Below are positions 54,763 through 63,817 of a DNA stretch of 64,000 nucleotides, piece by piece. Both the position numbers and the translations under genes were made by a program. Every line of letters starts with the position of its first letter. The stretch's first letter is position 1. Below the pieces are notes generated by a model. The model saw nothing but the letters and a program-made list of their open reading frames with translations. It was not told the origin of the DNA and made no database searches. The DNA is from Prevotella sp. 10(H) (GTDB lineage Bacteria > Bacteroidota > Bacteroidia > Bacteroidales > Dysgonomonadaceae): positions 124,001 through 188,000 of the forward strand of contig NZ_JOMI01000009.1 in NCBI RefSeq assembly GCF_000711235.1, in the 5' to 3' direction.

Positions 54763-55383
54763 TCAGAATTTATATCCTAGATTGATATATGCAGCTCTGT
54801 TCTTCATTTTAGTATCCTTATATATTTTTGTCAGACCCTGATCCGCAGCAAGACTGATTTCTATTCTTTCAAAGAATTCAACTCCTACAGCTCCGCCTAT
54901 ACCAAAATCGAATTTGTTACTGTCATCATGGAAAAAATCCTGATCTTCGATTTCTTTTTTATCCCATTTTATCTTTCCTCCTACGCCATATGCAAAATAT
55001 GGTCCCAGGTGAACAAGAAGTTTAGTGCCGGGAGCAATATCAAATTTGTATCCTGCATGTATAGGTAACTGAAGATACATGGCATTATATGAAGCTTTGT
55101 CTGTAACAGAATTTTTTCCGCCGGGCAGAGTGAGCGACATTTCTTTGCCTTTAGCACCTTTAGTTGTGAACTCAAGACCAGACAATAGGTAAAAATTGCT
55201 TGGCAAAGCAAGTTCTGCAGTTACTCCAATGTTGAAGCCCACCTTAATTTTATCTTCCATTTTTTGTATTTCAGATAAATTCATTCCGGCTTTTACTCCG
55301 AAAGTCAGGGGAAGCTGTGCAAACATACTCGTACTGACAATAAGGCTGATAAGTAATGCAAAAGAAATTTTTATAATTCTCAT
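54763..55383 (-). CDS. Porin-family outer-membrane beta-barrel protein
   Basis: The 206-residue protein has a signal peptide (about 1-22, ending MFAQ). The first strand FGVKAGMNLSEI is typical of the PorT-like/OMP_b-brl_2 proteins of Bacteroidetes. Alternating strands run to a terminal Phe (INLGYKF). It is probably an 8-strand outer-membrane barrel of unknown role. It is convergent with the PNP gene and shares its terminator. Confidence 0.85.
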   Translation of the reverse strand: MRIIKISFALLISLIVSTSMFAQLPLTFGVKAGMNLSEIQKMEDKIKVGFNIGVTAELALPSNFYLLSGLEFTTKGAKGKEMSLTLPGGKNSVTDKASYNAMYLQLPIHAGYKFDIAPGTKLLVHLGPYFAYGVGGKIKWDKKEIEDQDFFHDDSNKFDFGIGGAVGVEFFERIEISLAADQGLTKIYKDTKMKNRAAYINLGYKF

Positions 55384-55579
55384 AATATCAATTAATTTAA
55401 TAAATAATCTATGTTCTAAGACATCCTAAAATTATATAAATAATTTTGTTAAACAAAAAAATGTTAAGAAAGTGAGTACATTATACATTTGTAATAGGGT
55501 TTCCGCAGCATTAAATATATTAGTATAATCTTTTTTGTAAGTTAGCAAGATTGGAAAAGTTTATAAATCGTAGGGTAGA

Positions 55580-55587
55580 TACTTTTG
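55580..55587 (+). promoter_or_regulatory. -7 promoter box of the AraC/GyrI regulator
   Basis: TACTTTTG matches TAnnTTTG, 20 bp upstream of the ATG at 55608. Confidence 0.6.
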
Positions 55588-55607
55588 TAATGAAATAACT
55601 ATAGACA

Positions 55608-56468
55608 ATGGAACAGAAAACAATTACCAGAGAAGAATATGCCAAACGCATAAATACTGTAATAGAATATATAGGCAGTAATCTGGATAAGGAAATGGAT
55701 TTGAACGAGCTGGCCGGCGTTTCAAATTTTTCTGTCTATCATTTCCACAGAATATTCCGTGCCATTGTAGGTGAGCCTATAGGTGCTTTTATTGTAAGGA
55801 TACGTGTCGAGACTGCAGCCCGACTGTTGAGGTACACATCTTTGCCGATTCAGGATATAGCCTATAATGTGGGATATGCTACCCCCTCTTCTCTGACAAA
55901 GGTTTTCCGTCAGTTCTATAATATTTCACCGACAGATTATAGAAATAATAAAAGTTATACCATTATGAAACCATTACAACCGACTTCCGATGTGCAGTTG
56001 AAAGCTCCTAAAATAGTAGAGCTGGAAACTAAAAAAGCAATATACGTACGCTTACAGGGCGATTACCGTACAGTAGATTATGCCGGTGCTTTTAAGAAAC
56101 TATGGGCATTTGTAAAAGAAAACGGGCTATATTCCGCCGGAATCGAGCATCTATCTATCTCGCATGACGATCCTAAAGTAACCGAAACTGAAAAACTCCG
56201 CACAGATGTATGCCTTGTAATAACCAAACCTGTAGAACCGAAAGGAGAAATAGGCGTGCGGGAAATTTTGGGAGGCAAGTTTGCTATATTTACTTATGTA
56301 GGACCATATGATGACCTCGAGAATGTTTTCAATACTGTTTACCGCAAATGGCTGCCTGAAAGCGGATATAAGCTTCGTATGGAGCAGGGATTCGAGAAAT
56401 ATATAAATGATCCCAATAGAGTGACTCCGGACAAGTTGAAAACAGAATTGTATATTCCTATAGAATAA
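55608..56468 (+). CDS. AraC-family regulator with C-terminal GyrI-like domain
   Basis: The 286-residue protein has an N-terminal AraC helix-turn-helix (about 10-110; LAGVSNFSVYHFHRIFRAI and PTDYRN). A C-terminal GyrI-like/SOUL-fold effector domain follows (about 125-286), containing RLQGDYRTVDYAGAFKKLW and FAIFTYVGPYDDLENVF. Proteins of this kind respond to small hydrophobic or toxic molecules, as Rob and BmrR-like proteins do; the ligand here is unknown. It is monocistronic, with a strong terminator at 56491-56520. Confidence 0.92.
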   Translation: MEQKTITREEYAKRINTVIEYIGSNLDKEMDLNELAGVSNFSVYHFHRIFRAIVGEPIGAFIVRIRVETAARLLRYTSLPIQDIAYNVGYATPSSLTKVFRQFYNISPTDYRNNKSYTIMKPLQPTSDVQLKAPKIVELETKKAIYVRLQGDYRTVDYAGAFKKLWAFVKENGLYSAGIEHLSISHDDPKVTETEKLRTDVCLVITKPVEPKGEIGVREILGGKFAIFTYVGPYDDLENVFNTVYRKWLPESGYKLRMEQGFEKYINDPNRVTPDKLKTELYIPIE

Positions 56469-56490
56469 GGATAAAGCAGCAAAGAACTAA

Positions 56491-56524
56491 GTCCCGAAAA
56501 GTTAAACTACTTTTCGGGGCTTTT
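56491..56524 (+). terminator. Intrinsic terminator of the AraC/GyrI gene
   Basis: CCCGAAAAGT (56493-56502) and ACTTTTCGGG (56509-56518) pair perfectly, with a 6-nt loop and an added outer G-C pair. The stem is followed by TTTT. Confidence 0.85.
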
Positions 56525-56590
56525 GATATGACTTATATAATTTCGAACTGAAAAATATGCGAAACATTTGCACAATAAAAACACTTCTTT

Positions 56591-56623
56591 TATATTTGCG
56601 TAACTAGTTACATAATTAATTAC
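56591..56623 (+). promoter_or_regulatory. Promoter and double operator of the MarR-GNAT gene
   Basis: The -7 box TATATTTG (56591-56598) is followed at once by the perfect palindrome GTAACTAGTTAC (56600-56611). The related near-palindrome ATAATTAATTAC (56612-56623) comes next. Their position over the expected transcription start fits autorepression by the MarR domain encoded 10 bp downstream. Confidence 0.6.
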
Positions 56624-56632
56624 AATAAATAA

Positions 56633-57586
56633 ATGGATTTTTTCAACCAAACAGGTAAAATGGCTATCGGTAGCAGGCTGAGGATGCTCACCGACTTGAT
56701 AACTGAAAATGCTTCCCAAATTTACAGACTATATGATGTGGATCTAAAAGCCAAATGGTTTCCCGTATTTTTTGTCTTGTCGGCAGGGGAATCTAAAACA
56801 ATAACTGCCATTGCCAAAGAAATCGGACATTCTCACCCCTCGGTAAGCAATATAATAAAAGAAATGGTGGCAAAAGGCTTAGTGAAAGAATTAAAAGACA
56901 AGACAGACGGCAGGCGGAATGTTGTAGGACTATCGGCAAAAGGCAAGCTCGTTGCCGAAAAACTCACTGAACAATATGTTGATGTAACCGCTGCTATCGA
57001 CAGCATTTCCTGTCAGACTAAAAACGATTTATGGAAAGCGATAGAAGAATGGGAATTTCTTTTATCCGAAAAGTCGCTTCTGAAACGTGTGGAAGAAGAG
57101 AAAAAAGCACGTGAAAGTAAGTATGTACAGATAATCTCTTATACGCCTCACTATCAGCAGATATTCAGAAGCCTGAACGAACAATGGATCAAGTCTTATT
57201 TCGAAATGGAGGAAGCCGATTATAAGGCACTGGATAATCCTGAGGAATATATTTTAAAGAACGGCGGATATATTTTCATTGCATTGTATAAAGACCAGCC
57301 TGTAGGCGCATGTGCCTTACTTAAAATGAAAGACGAACATTATGATTATGAACTGGCAAAAATGGCTGTCAGTCCTAATGCTCAAGGTAAAAATATAGGT
57401 TTCCTGCTGGGACGGGCTGCTATAAACAAAGCTATTGAACTGGGAGCATCTAATGTCTATCTGGAAAGCAATACCATACTCAAACCCGCTATCAACCTTT
57501 ATCAAAAATTGGGTTTTAAAAAGGTTGTAGGGCATTCCACGCCTTATAAAAGATGCAATATACAAATGGAATTGACACTAAAATAG
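56633..57586 (+). CDS. MarR-GNAT fusion protein
   Basis: The 317-residue protein joins an N-terminal MarR-type winged helix (about 1-145; ITAIAKEIGHSHPSVSNIIKEMVAKGLV, then the DGRRNVVGLSAKG wing) to a C-terminal GNAT acetyltransferase (about 160-317). The acetyl-CoA motif is VSPNAQGKNIGFLLGRAA and the end is NLYQKLGFKKV. Such fusions may couple a metabolite signal to transcription. Paired palindromes at its promoter suggest autoregulation. A DUF2000 gene follows after 6 bp and is likely co-transcribed. Confidence 0.9.
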   Translation: MDFFNQTGKMAIGSRLRMLTDLITENASQIYRLYDVDLKAKWFPVFFVLSAGESKTITAIAKEIGHSHPSVSNIIKEMVAKGLVKELKDKTDGRRNVVGLSAKGKLVAEKLTEQYVDVTAAIDSISCQTKNDLWKAIEEWEFLLSEKSLLKRVEEEKKARESKYVQIISYTPHYQQIFRSLNEQWIKSYFEMEEADYKALDNPEEYILKNGGYIFIALYKDQPVGACALLKMKDEHYDYELAKMAVSPNAQGKNIGFLLGRAAINKAIELGASNVYLESNTILKPAINLYQKLGFKKVVGHSTPYKRCNIQMELTLK

Positions 57587-57592
57587 CAAAAA

Positions 57593-58006
57593 ATGATATA
57601 CGAAAATAAGATTGCAATTGTAATCAAAAACGACCTGAAGGACTGGCAGAAACTGAATGTCGTTTCCTTTCTGGCCTCTTCTGTGGCTATACGTTTTCCG
57701 GAAATACATGGAGAACCCTTTGTAAATGCATCGGGCACAAGCTATTTGCCTTTTATAAAACAACCGATGATGATATATGCAGCCAATAATGATGAGGAGA
57801 TAAAAAGAGCATTCAACAGAGCTAAAGACAGAGATTTATCTATCGGTATCTATACCGAGCCGCTATTTTCTACAAAATGTGAAGAAGAAAATCATATCGA
57901 AATAGGTAAATATACCGATGAGAACCAGGTGCTTGCAGGGATGATAATATATGGTGAGAATAGAAAAGTAAGCAAAGCGCTCGATGGTTTGAAAATTCAC
58001 CAATAG
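57593..58006 (+). CDS. DUF2000-family protein
   Basis: The 137-residue protein matches the DUF2000 family, which has a peptidyl-tRNA-hydrolase-2-like fold and no established function. Conserved features are the IVIKNDLKDWQKLNVVSFL start, FPEIHGEPFVNASG, the RDLSIGIYTEPLFST stretch and a C-terminal KVSKALDGLKIH. It starts 6 bp after the MarR-GNAT gene and so falls under the same control. It ends before a hairpin terminator at 58021-58064. Confidence 0.85.
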   Translation: MIYENKIAIVIKNDLKDWQKLNVVSFLASSVAIRFPEIHGEPFVNASGTSYLPFIKQPMMIYAANNDEEIKRAFNRAKDRDLSIGIYTEPLFSTKCEEENHIEIGKYTDENQVLAGMIIYGENRKVSKALDGLKIHQ

Positions 58007-58020
58007 AGTTATATAATGCA

Positions 58021-58064
58021 AAACGGAGTAAAGTATCTATTTATCGGGATACTTCACTCCGTTT
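58021..58064. terminator. Hairpin terminator between DUF2000 and the S74-like gene
   Basis: AAACGGAGT-A-AAGTATC (58021-58037) pairs with GATACTT-C-ACTCCGTTT (58048-58064) apart from one A-C mismatch. It lies between convergent genes and may serve both. A near copy lies at 58881-58923. Confidence 0.75.
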
Positions 58065-58076
58065 GTCAATATTCAT

Positions 58077-58781
58077 TTATTTTTGTAATTCTTCCACTTT
58101 TTCCTGTAATTCCACTATTTTTTTATCTTGCTCAATCACATACAAAGTCAGTTCCTCTATTTTTTGTAAAAGTTTAGCCTGCATCGTTCCCAAATCTATT
58201 CCGTTTTCTTTCACTTCTTTTTCAGAAGGAATATCGGGTAAATGCTGTTTTTCTTTGATATGCTTTTCTACTTCTGAAAGACTGATAAGATTATAATCGG
58301 GAGCAAAAACAAAGTCACTCCAGTCCGGTATCTGGATTTTTACTTCTTTGGCACGGATTAATGTACTGACATCAAGAGTTGTGCTTTTAATTCTGCCATT
58401 TACATCCAGTTTGGAAGTCGGCTGGGGAGTGCCTATACCTACATTACCGTCCATTCTTACTACAAACCATTCATGAAAAACTTTGGTATCCCATTCGGTA
58501 GTACCAACAACCAAACGGTCTTCAATTGCAAAGCCATCTCCCACATTAATCCTTAAATCCGTTGTCTCCTGTTGAGGTGTATATTTAGCGATCCATACAG
58601 GATCATTACTCAAAGCGGTACCTTTCAAAATTAATCTGTTACCCAGCCCCCATTTATTAGAGATATCTTTTCCTATTCTTATCTCTCCCGTTGCTGTTAA
58701 ATCACCTTCTATAACCTGCTCTTGTGCCGATAGGTTCATTACAAATAATAGTAAACACACAATAAATAAAGTCTTCTTCAT
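58077..58781 (-). CDS. Secreted S74/tail-fibre-like protein
   Basis: The 234-residue protein has a signal peptide (about 1-19, ending LSAQ). A beta-rich repeat region contains GNVGIGTPQPTSKLDVNG, and a conserved C-terminal part has LISLSEVEKHIKEKQHLPDI and GIDLGTMQAKLLQKIEEL. A coiled coil follows at about 195-234. Such proteins in Bacteroidetes resemble phage tail-fibre or intramolecular-chaperone domains and are probably secreted surface trimers of unknown role. A -7 box TACTTTTG lies at 58816-58823. Near-identical hairpins flank the gene on both sides. Confidence 0.8.
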   Translation of the reverse strand: MKKTLFIVCLLLFVMNLSAQEQVIEGDLTATGEIRIGKDISNKWGLGNRLILKGTALSNDPVWIAKYTPQQETTDLRINVGDGFAIEDRLVVGTTEWDTKVFHEWFVVRMDGNVGIGTPQPTSKLDVNGRIKSTTLDVSTLIRAKEVKIQIPDWSDFVFAPDYNLISLSEVEKHIKEKQHLPDIPSEKEVKENGIDLGTMQAKLLQKIEELTLYVIEQDKKIVELQEKVEELQK

Positions 58782-58815
58782 AGTATTTGTCTCTTTAAAA
58801 TTAAATTATGGAAAG

Positions 58816-58823
58816 CAAAAGTA
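58816..58823 (-). promoter_or_regulatory. -7 promoter box of the S74-like gene
   Basis: TACTTTTG on the minus strand matches TAnnTTTG, 35 bp upstream of the start. Confidence 0.55.
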
Positions 58824-58880
58824 ATTGTAATAAATGAAATAGAGATTAAAGAAGTATAGATTCTAGCTTAAATTATAAAG

Positions 58881-58923
58881 AACGGAGTGAAATATCCCGT
58901 AAAAAGAAATACTTCACTCCGTT
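58881..58923 (-). terminator. Hairpin terminator after galE
   Basis: AACGGAGTGAAATAT (58881-58895) pairs with ATACTTCACTCCGTT (58909-58923) apart from one A-C mismatch. On the minus strand it is followed by CTTTATAATTT. The 17 bases ATACTTCACTCCGTTTG are identical to 58049-58065. Confidence 0.75.
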
Positions 58924-58949
58924 TGATATAATACAATTCAGGATTTATC

Positions 58950-59984
58950 TTACATTATCCCGTTTTCTCTTAATTTCAATTGCCATTTCCATGCCGACTC
59001 CATTGTGTCGTCAATGTTTTCTTTGGCAGTCCAGCCGAGTACTGTGTTTGCATGTTTAGGCTCTGCCCATATTTTTTCTATATCTCCGGCACGGCGTCCT
59101 ACTATCTTATAGTTTAGTTTTTTGCCTGATACTTTTTCAAATACATTGATAAGTTCAAGTACCGAAACTCCGCGGCCTGTTCCCAGATTGAATATCTCTA
59201 CCTTATCCTGCGATTTGTCTTCCAGCATGCGATCGATAGCAATTACATGGGCTTTAGCTAAGTCTACCACGTTGATGAAGTCACGGATACACGAACCGTC
59301 AGGCGTATTATAATCATCTCCGAATACGCTCAGCTGTTCACGGACGCCTATTGCTGTCTGTGTGATAAACGGAACAAGGTTTTGAGGGACGCCATTAGGC
59401 AGTTCGCCGATTTCAGCAGACGGATGTGCGCCTATCGGGTTAAAGTAGCGCAGTATGATGCTTTTGATATCTGCTCCCGAGCGGACAAAGTCCTTTATTA
59501 TCTCTTCGTTTATCTGCTTGGTATTTCCATATGGAGATTCTGCCGGCTTCACCGGAGCAGTTTCATCTATCGGGTTTACATCCGGCTCGCCATATACGGT
59601 ACACGACGATGAAAAAACAATATTCTTAACATCGAACTGAGGCATCAGATCCAAAAGGTTGATAAGGGAATTCAGATTATTCCTGTAATAAAGCAGAGGC
59701 TTTTGTACCGATTCGCCTACAGCCTTGCTTGCTGCAAAATGTATAATCCCTTTGATGTCGGGATGTGCGGTAAACAGTTTTTTTAATCCTTCGAGGTCAT
59801 TGCAATCCAGTTTTTCAAACACGGGCCTTATGCCTGTGATGCGTTCTATCCCGTCGATAGAATCGGCTGTAGAATTTGATAAGTCGTCGATAACCACGAC
59901 AGAATACCCTGCATTCTGCAGTTCAACAACAGTATGCGAACCGATGTATCCGGCTCCTCCTGTTACAAGTATTTTCCCTTTCAT
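58950..59984 (-). CDS. galE: UDP-glucose 4-epimerase
   Basis: GalE interconverts UDP-glucose and UDP-galactose with bound NAD. From ATG 59984 the protein has 344 residues, the usual length. The NAD motif GGAGYIGSHT lies at about 9-18, and the catalytic Tyr152 and Lys156 lie in YGNTK. SSSCTVYGEP and LGTGRGVSVLELI also match. A frame-compatible ATG at 60020 would add 12 residues (MYLYALIKNTLI) not seen in the family and was not used. Confidence 0.95.
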   Translation of the reverse strand: MKGKILVTGGAGYIGSHTVVELQNAGYSVVVIDDLSNSTADSIDGIERITGIRPVFEKLDCNDLEGLKKLFTAHPDIKGIIHFAASKAVGESVQKPLLYYRNNLNSLINLLDLMPQFDVKNIVFSSSCTVYGEPDVNPIDETAPVKPAESPYGNTKQINEEIIKDFVRSGADIKSIILRYFNPIGAHPSAEIGELPNGVPQNLVPFITQTAIGVREQLSVFGDDYNTPDGSCIRDFINVVDLAKAHVIAIDRMLEDKSQDKVEIFNLGTGRGVSVLELINVFEKVSGKKLNYKIVGRRAGDIEKIWAEPKHANTVLGWTAKENIDDTMESAWKWQLKLRENGIM

Positions 59985-60098
59985 TATCAGTGTGTTTTTA
60001 ATTAAGGCATAAAGATACAAAATCGTAAATAAAGTTAACGCGAAGAGGGAAACTTTGTAAAAATTAATGACGGTAAATTATGAATTTTCACCATTAAT

Positions 60099-61307
60099 TT
60101 ACTGTTTGGATTTTAAGATTTTATCAATTTCACTTAACTGTTCATCGCCAAGATATTGCCATTTAGCTAAAATCTTACCCTGTTTATCTATCAGAACGTA
60201 ATAGGGAATAGCTTCTATACCATAGGAATCGGATATGTCATTTTCTATAAAGACTGTTTCATCTATGTCTGGTTTGCTGAGTACCTGTGGCCAGTCATCA
60301 AGTTTATATTTATCGATTGCTTTCAGCCAGTCATTTTTTTCTCCATCCAGCGAAACTCCGATTATTGCTAATCCTTTATCTTTATATTGTTTATGTAATT
60401 GTTTTACTTTAGGAATTTCTTTTATGCAAGGGGCACACCAGCTTGCCCAACAATCGATGAGAACATACTTATCTTGTGCCAAATCAGAAAATTTGATTAT
60501 TTTTCTGGAAGTGTCTTCTCTTTCGAAATCAGGTGCAGTATCTCCTACTTCGTATATTTTATTATTTTGCTGCTTTTCATTATGTTCAATTTGCTTCTTA
60601 GCGAGCTTACCGGCTAATGTTTTTTTAGCCGCATCGGGTAAACTATTGTAAACCTTATTGAGGGTATCTATACTTATTAGCCCTCTTTTTGCGACTATAT
60701 ATAGTAAATCGGGCGCTATATGGTAATCAGGGTGTTTCGATATAAAATCAAGGCGTTTTTTATCTATCCTTTCATTGGCAGCAATTAATTCGGGTCTCTT
60801 TTGCCCATGTATATTCCTTAAGCTGTCTTGTGCTACATGATTATCATTGAGTAAAATCATTTGATTTATAATATCCTGAAGGCAATCTATTTTTTCTTGA
60901 ATATTTTTTTCATCAAGCTCTAGTTCTTTTTTTAATTCAATATTTTCTTTTTCAGCTTTTGTTCCTGATAGTTCATAGCTGTAAGGATTATTTTTATCAA
61001 CAATTAATTTCATGTGGGTGGGTTCCAGATATATGCGAAAATCATACATGATGATTTGGTTTCCGAAACATACATCGGCACCGGTTAATTCATCGATTTT
61101 TCCTTCAAAAGAGAATTTACCGTCTACTATTTTTGATGTATCGCCTACTACCTGCCATCTATTATTCTTCAATGATAAATAATACAGCGTAACGGTTTCC
61201 GATTCCCCCGCGTTTTTCACATAGCCTTCCAGTGTGAATGTGTCGGAAGGGGGTGTATTGCATCCAATCAGGCTTACGGACAGAAAAAGGTAAATGAATA
61301 GTCTCAT
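60099..61307 (-). CDS. DUF4369-TlpA thiol-disulfide protein, lipoprotein
   Basis: The 402-residue protein has a lipoprotein signal (SVSLIGC, Cys16). An N-terminal DUF4369 domain (about 22-115) is followed by a helical linker with charged residues (about 120-245), then a TlpA/AhpC-type thioredoxin domain (about 255-402). The redox motif WCAPC is present (CAPC at 291-294). It probably acts in the periplasm or on the membrane in disulfide reduction or cytochrome maturation; the partner is unknown. This domain pairing is common in Bacteroidetes. Confidence 0.92.
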   Translation of the reverse strand: MRLFIYLFLSVSLIGCNTPPSDTFTLEGYVKNAGESETVTLYYLSLKNNRWQVVGDTSKIVDGKFSFEGKIDELTGADVCFGNQIIMYDFRIYLEPTHMKLIVDKNNPYSYELSGTKAEKENIELKKELELDEKNIQEKIDCLQDIINQMILLNDNHVAQDSLRNIHGQKRPELIAANERIDKKRLDFISKHPDYHIAPDLLYIVAKRGLISIDTLNKVYNSLPDAAKKTLAGKLAKKQIEHNEKQQNNKIYEVGDTAPDFEREDTSRKIIKFSDLAQDKYVLIDCWASWCAPCIKEIPKVKQLHKQYKDKGLAIIGVSLDGEKNDWLKAIDKYKLDDWPQVLSKPDIDETVFIENDISDSYGIEAIPYYVLIDKQGKILAKWQYLGDEQLSEIDKILKSKQ

Positions 61308-61482
61308 GGGATATCGGATTAAGATTTTGAATAATAGAAATTAATATGTTGTGCATCTTTATTATTAACGCCGATACTCAACATTTATTTCTTATATTGT
61401 AAATATTGACTTTTTTACCTTAAGAGCCCTATAAACTGCTAAAAACTTGCTGTATCTTACGTCCAACTTCTAACTAAAGAGT

Positions 61483-61490
61483 TATCTTTG
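61483..61490 (+). promoter_or_regulatory. -7 promoter box of the small lipoprotein gene
   Basis: TATCTTTG matches TAnnTTTG, 19 bp upstream of the ATG at 61510. The rest of the 200-bp gap upstream holds nothing I can identify. Confidence 0.65.
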
Positions 61491-61509
61491 TAGCCTGATT
61501 TATTTTGAT

Positions 61510-61770
61510 ATGAAACTTGCTTCTTTATTGATCGTTATCTTTTCTTCCTTATTCTTTATGGCTTGTTCTACTGTCGACAGCGATGCTAAAAAGGCGGCAG
61601 AGCTCAATAAGGAATCTATAGAATATGTAAAAGCGGGTAATCTGATGGAAGCAGAGAGAATATATAAAGAATCGAAAGAAATAGTTTCCCGCTACAAAGG
61701 GACAGAAAAATATAATGAATTCAGTAAGGCCTACAGTACGTATATGTATGGCAAGGTTGAAGAAGAATAA
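61510..61770 (+). CDS. Small lipoprotein, unknown function
   Basis: The 86-residue protein has a lipoprotein signal (SSLFFMAC, Cys19) followed by a short charged helical region rich in Lys and Glu that resembles a single TPR-like hairpin (SIEYVKAGNLMEAERIYKES). I do not recognise a named family. It has its own -7 box and starts 24 bp before the glnS gene ahead of it in the same direction, so the two may share a transcript. The signal and lipobox support it as a real gene. Confidence 0.75.
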   Translation: MKLASLLIVIFSSLFFMACSTVDSDAKKAAELNKESIEYVKAGNLMEAERIYKESKEIVSRYKGTEKYNEFSKAYSTYMYGKVEEE

Positions 61771-61794
61771 AAAATATAATATATTTCTAATCAT

Positions 61795-63489
61795 ATGTCT
61801 GAAAATGTTTTGAACGTGGAAGAACCTAAAAGAAGCCTCAACTTTATAGAACAGGCTGTAGAAAACGACCTGAAAGAGGGGAAAAATAACGGACGGGTGC
61901 AGACACGCTTCCCACCCGAACCGAATGGTTATCTGCATATAGGACATGCAAAAGCAATATGCATAGATTTTGGTATTGCTCAGGAATATAAGGGGGTCTG
62001 TAATCTTCGTTTCGATGATACAAATCCTGTAAAAGAAGATGTGGAGTATGTAGATTCTATAAAAGAAGATATAGAGTGGCTGGGCTACAAGTGGGAGAAT
62101 GTATATTATGCATCCGACTATTTCGGCAAGCTGTGGGATTTTGCCGTTCAACTGATAAAAGAGGGTAAAGCTTATATCGATGAACAATCGGCTGAAGAAA
62201 TCGCCAAGCAAAAAGGTACTCCTACACAGGCAGGAGTTAATAGCCCGTATCGCGACCGCCCGATTGAGGAAAGTCTCGACCTTTTCAATAAGATGAATGA
62301 AGGCGTATTAGAAGAGGGAAGTATGGTGCTTCGTGCCAAAATAGATATGGCTTCACCGAATATGCATTTCCGCGACCCGATCATTTACAGGATTATCAAG
62401 CATCCGCACCACCGTACGGGAAATAAATGGCAGGCATATCCGATGTACGACTTTGCCCATGGACAATGCGACTACTTCGAAGGAGTGACACATTCATTGT
62501 GCACACTCGAATTTGAAGTACATCGCCCTTTATACGATTGGTTTATAGATCAGCTGGCATCAGACGATTATCGCCCGCATCAGTACGAATTCAATAAGTT
62601 ACAGTTTACATATACCCTTCTCAGCAAGCGTAATCTGCGCCGTATGGTAGAAGAGAGGATACTTACAGGATGGGATGACCCGCGTATGCCTACGCTTGTC
62701 GGCTTCCGCCGCAGGGGATATACGCCTGAGGCGATTCATAACCTGATAGACCGCATCGGCTATACCAAATATGACGGTGTGATAGACATAGGTTTGCTGG
62801 AATATGCCGTACGTGAAGATCTGAATAAACGGGTTAACCGTGTATCGGCAGTACTTAACCCTGTAAAACTGGTTATCACGAACTATCCGGAAGGGCAGAC
62901 TGAAAAAATGGAGGCTCAGAATAATCCGGAAGACGAAAGTGCAGGTACACATCACGTATTATTCTCCCGCGAACTGTTTATTGAGCGTGACGACTTTATG
63001 GAAGATGCCCCTAAGAAATATTTCCGCCTGACTCCCGGCAACGAAGTTCGTCTGAAAAATGCCTATATCGTAAAATGTACAGGTTGCAAAAAAGATGAGG
63101 ACGGCAATGTTACGGAAGTATATGCCGAATATGATGACCAGACCAAGAGCGGTATGCCTCAGAGCAGCCGCAAAGTAAAAGGCACTATCCATTGGGTATC
63201 GACAGAAGATTGTTTCGATGCCGAAGTGCGCCTATACGACCGTCTGTTTATGGTGGAGAATCCGGCAGATGACGGACGCGATATTATCGAATTACTCAAT
63301 CCCGATTCTTTAAAAGTGCTTCAGGGCTGCAAAATGGAATCCTATCTGAAAGATGCGAAGGCAGGAGACAAGTTCCAGTTTCAGCGTACCGGATATTTTT
63401 GTGTCGACCGTGATTCAACTGCTGACAATATGGTTTTCAACCGCACGGTTTCGCTGAAAGATTCATGGGCAAAAGCAAAAGATAAGTAA
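61795..63489 (+). CDS. glnS: Glutamine--tRNA ligase
   Basis: GlnRS charges tRNA-Gln directly with glutamine. The 564-residue class I synthetase has the HIGH motif in PPEPNGYLHIGHAKAI (HIGH at 48-51) and a KMSKS-type loop LLSKR at 275-279. The specific GlnRS stretches VCNLRFDDTNP and YDFAHGQCDYFEG are present, and a C-terminal anticodon-binding beta-barrel pair follows. Length and motifs favour GlnRS over GluRS. It starts 24 bp after the small lipoprotein gene. Confidence 0.96.
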   Translation: MSENVLNVEEPKRSLNFIEQAVENDLKEGKNNGRVQTRFPPEPNGYLHIGHAKAICIDFGIAQEYKGVCNLRFDDTNPVKEDVEYVDSIKEDIEWLGYKWENVYYASDYFGKLWDFAVQLIKEGKAYIDEQSAEEIAKQKGTPTQAGVNSPYRDRPIEESLDLFNKMNEGVLEEGSMVLRAKIDMASPNMHFRDPIIYRIIKHPHHRTGNKWQAYPMYDFAHGQCDYFEGVTHSLCTLEFEVHRPLYDWFIDQLASDDYRPHQYEFNKLQFTYTLLSKRNLRRMVEERILTGWDDPRMPTLVGFRRRGYTPEAIHNLIDRIGYTKYDGVIDIGLLEYAVREDLNKRVNRVSAVLNPVKLVITNYPEGQTEKMEAQNNPEDESAGTHHVLFSRELFIERDDFMEDAPKKYFRLTPGNEVRLKNAYIVKCTGCKKDEDGNVTEVYAEYDDQTKSGMPQSSRKVKGTIHWVSTEDCFDAEVRLYDRLFMVENPADDGRDIIELLNPDSLKVLQGCKMESYLKDAKAGDKFQFQRTGYFCVDRDSTADNMVFNRTVSLKDSWAKAKDK

Positions 63490-63644
63490 AGATTTTTATC
63501 TATATTATTTTTAGCTGTTAGCTTTTAGCCGATAGCTACTAACTCTTTAGTATAGATTTTTTAGTCATAAGTTACAGGATTATTAATTGTTCATTATTTG
63601 ATCGCTTTCGTCATTGGCACATTGGCATATCTACTAATTAGCAC

Positions 63645-63673
63645 ATTGATTTCCGTTACTATCGTTACTTTTT
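63645..63673 (+). repeat. Promoter-associated repeat, copy 3
   Basis: ATTGATTTCCGTTACTATCG followed by TTACTTTTT. It has the same layout as 18488-18516, but its central TACTATCG departs from the -7 consensus, so this copy may be non-functional. Confidence 0.45.
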
Positions 63674-63788
63674 AACTATATATTGTTAATTAATGTAAAT
63701 TAATAAAGAATTATTTCATTACATTAGCTTTGTAAATTGTTTTGTAATTTAAGATGATAGGATAAATTCAATGATATAATTATTATTA

Positions 63789-63817
63789 ATTGATACCCGT
63801 TACCTTTGTTACTTTTT
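63789..63817 (+). promoter_or_regulatory. Promoter of the TPR gene within a dispersed repeat
   Basis: ATTGATACCCGTTACCTTTG followed by TTACTTTTT contains the -7 box TACCTTTG (63801-63808), 30 bp upstream of the ATG at 63839. It closely matches the promoter before dtd. Confidence 0.6.
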
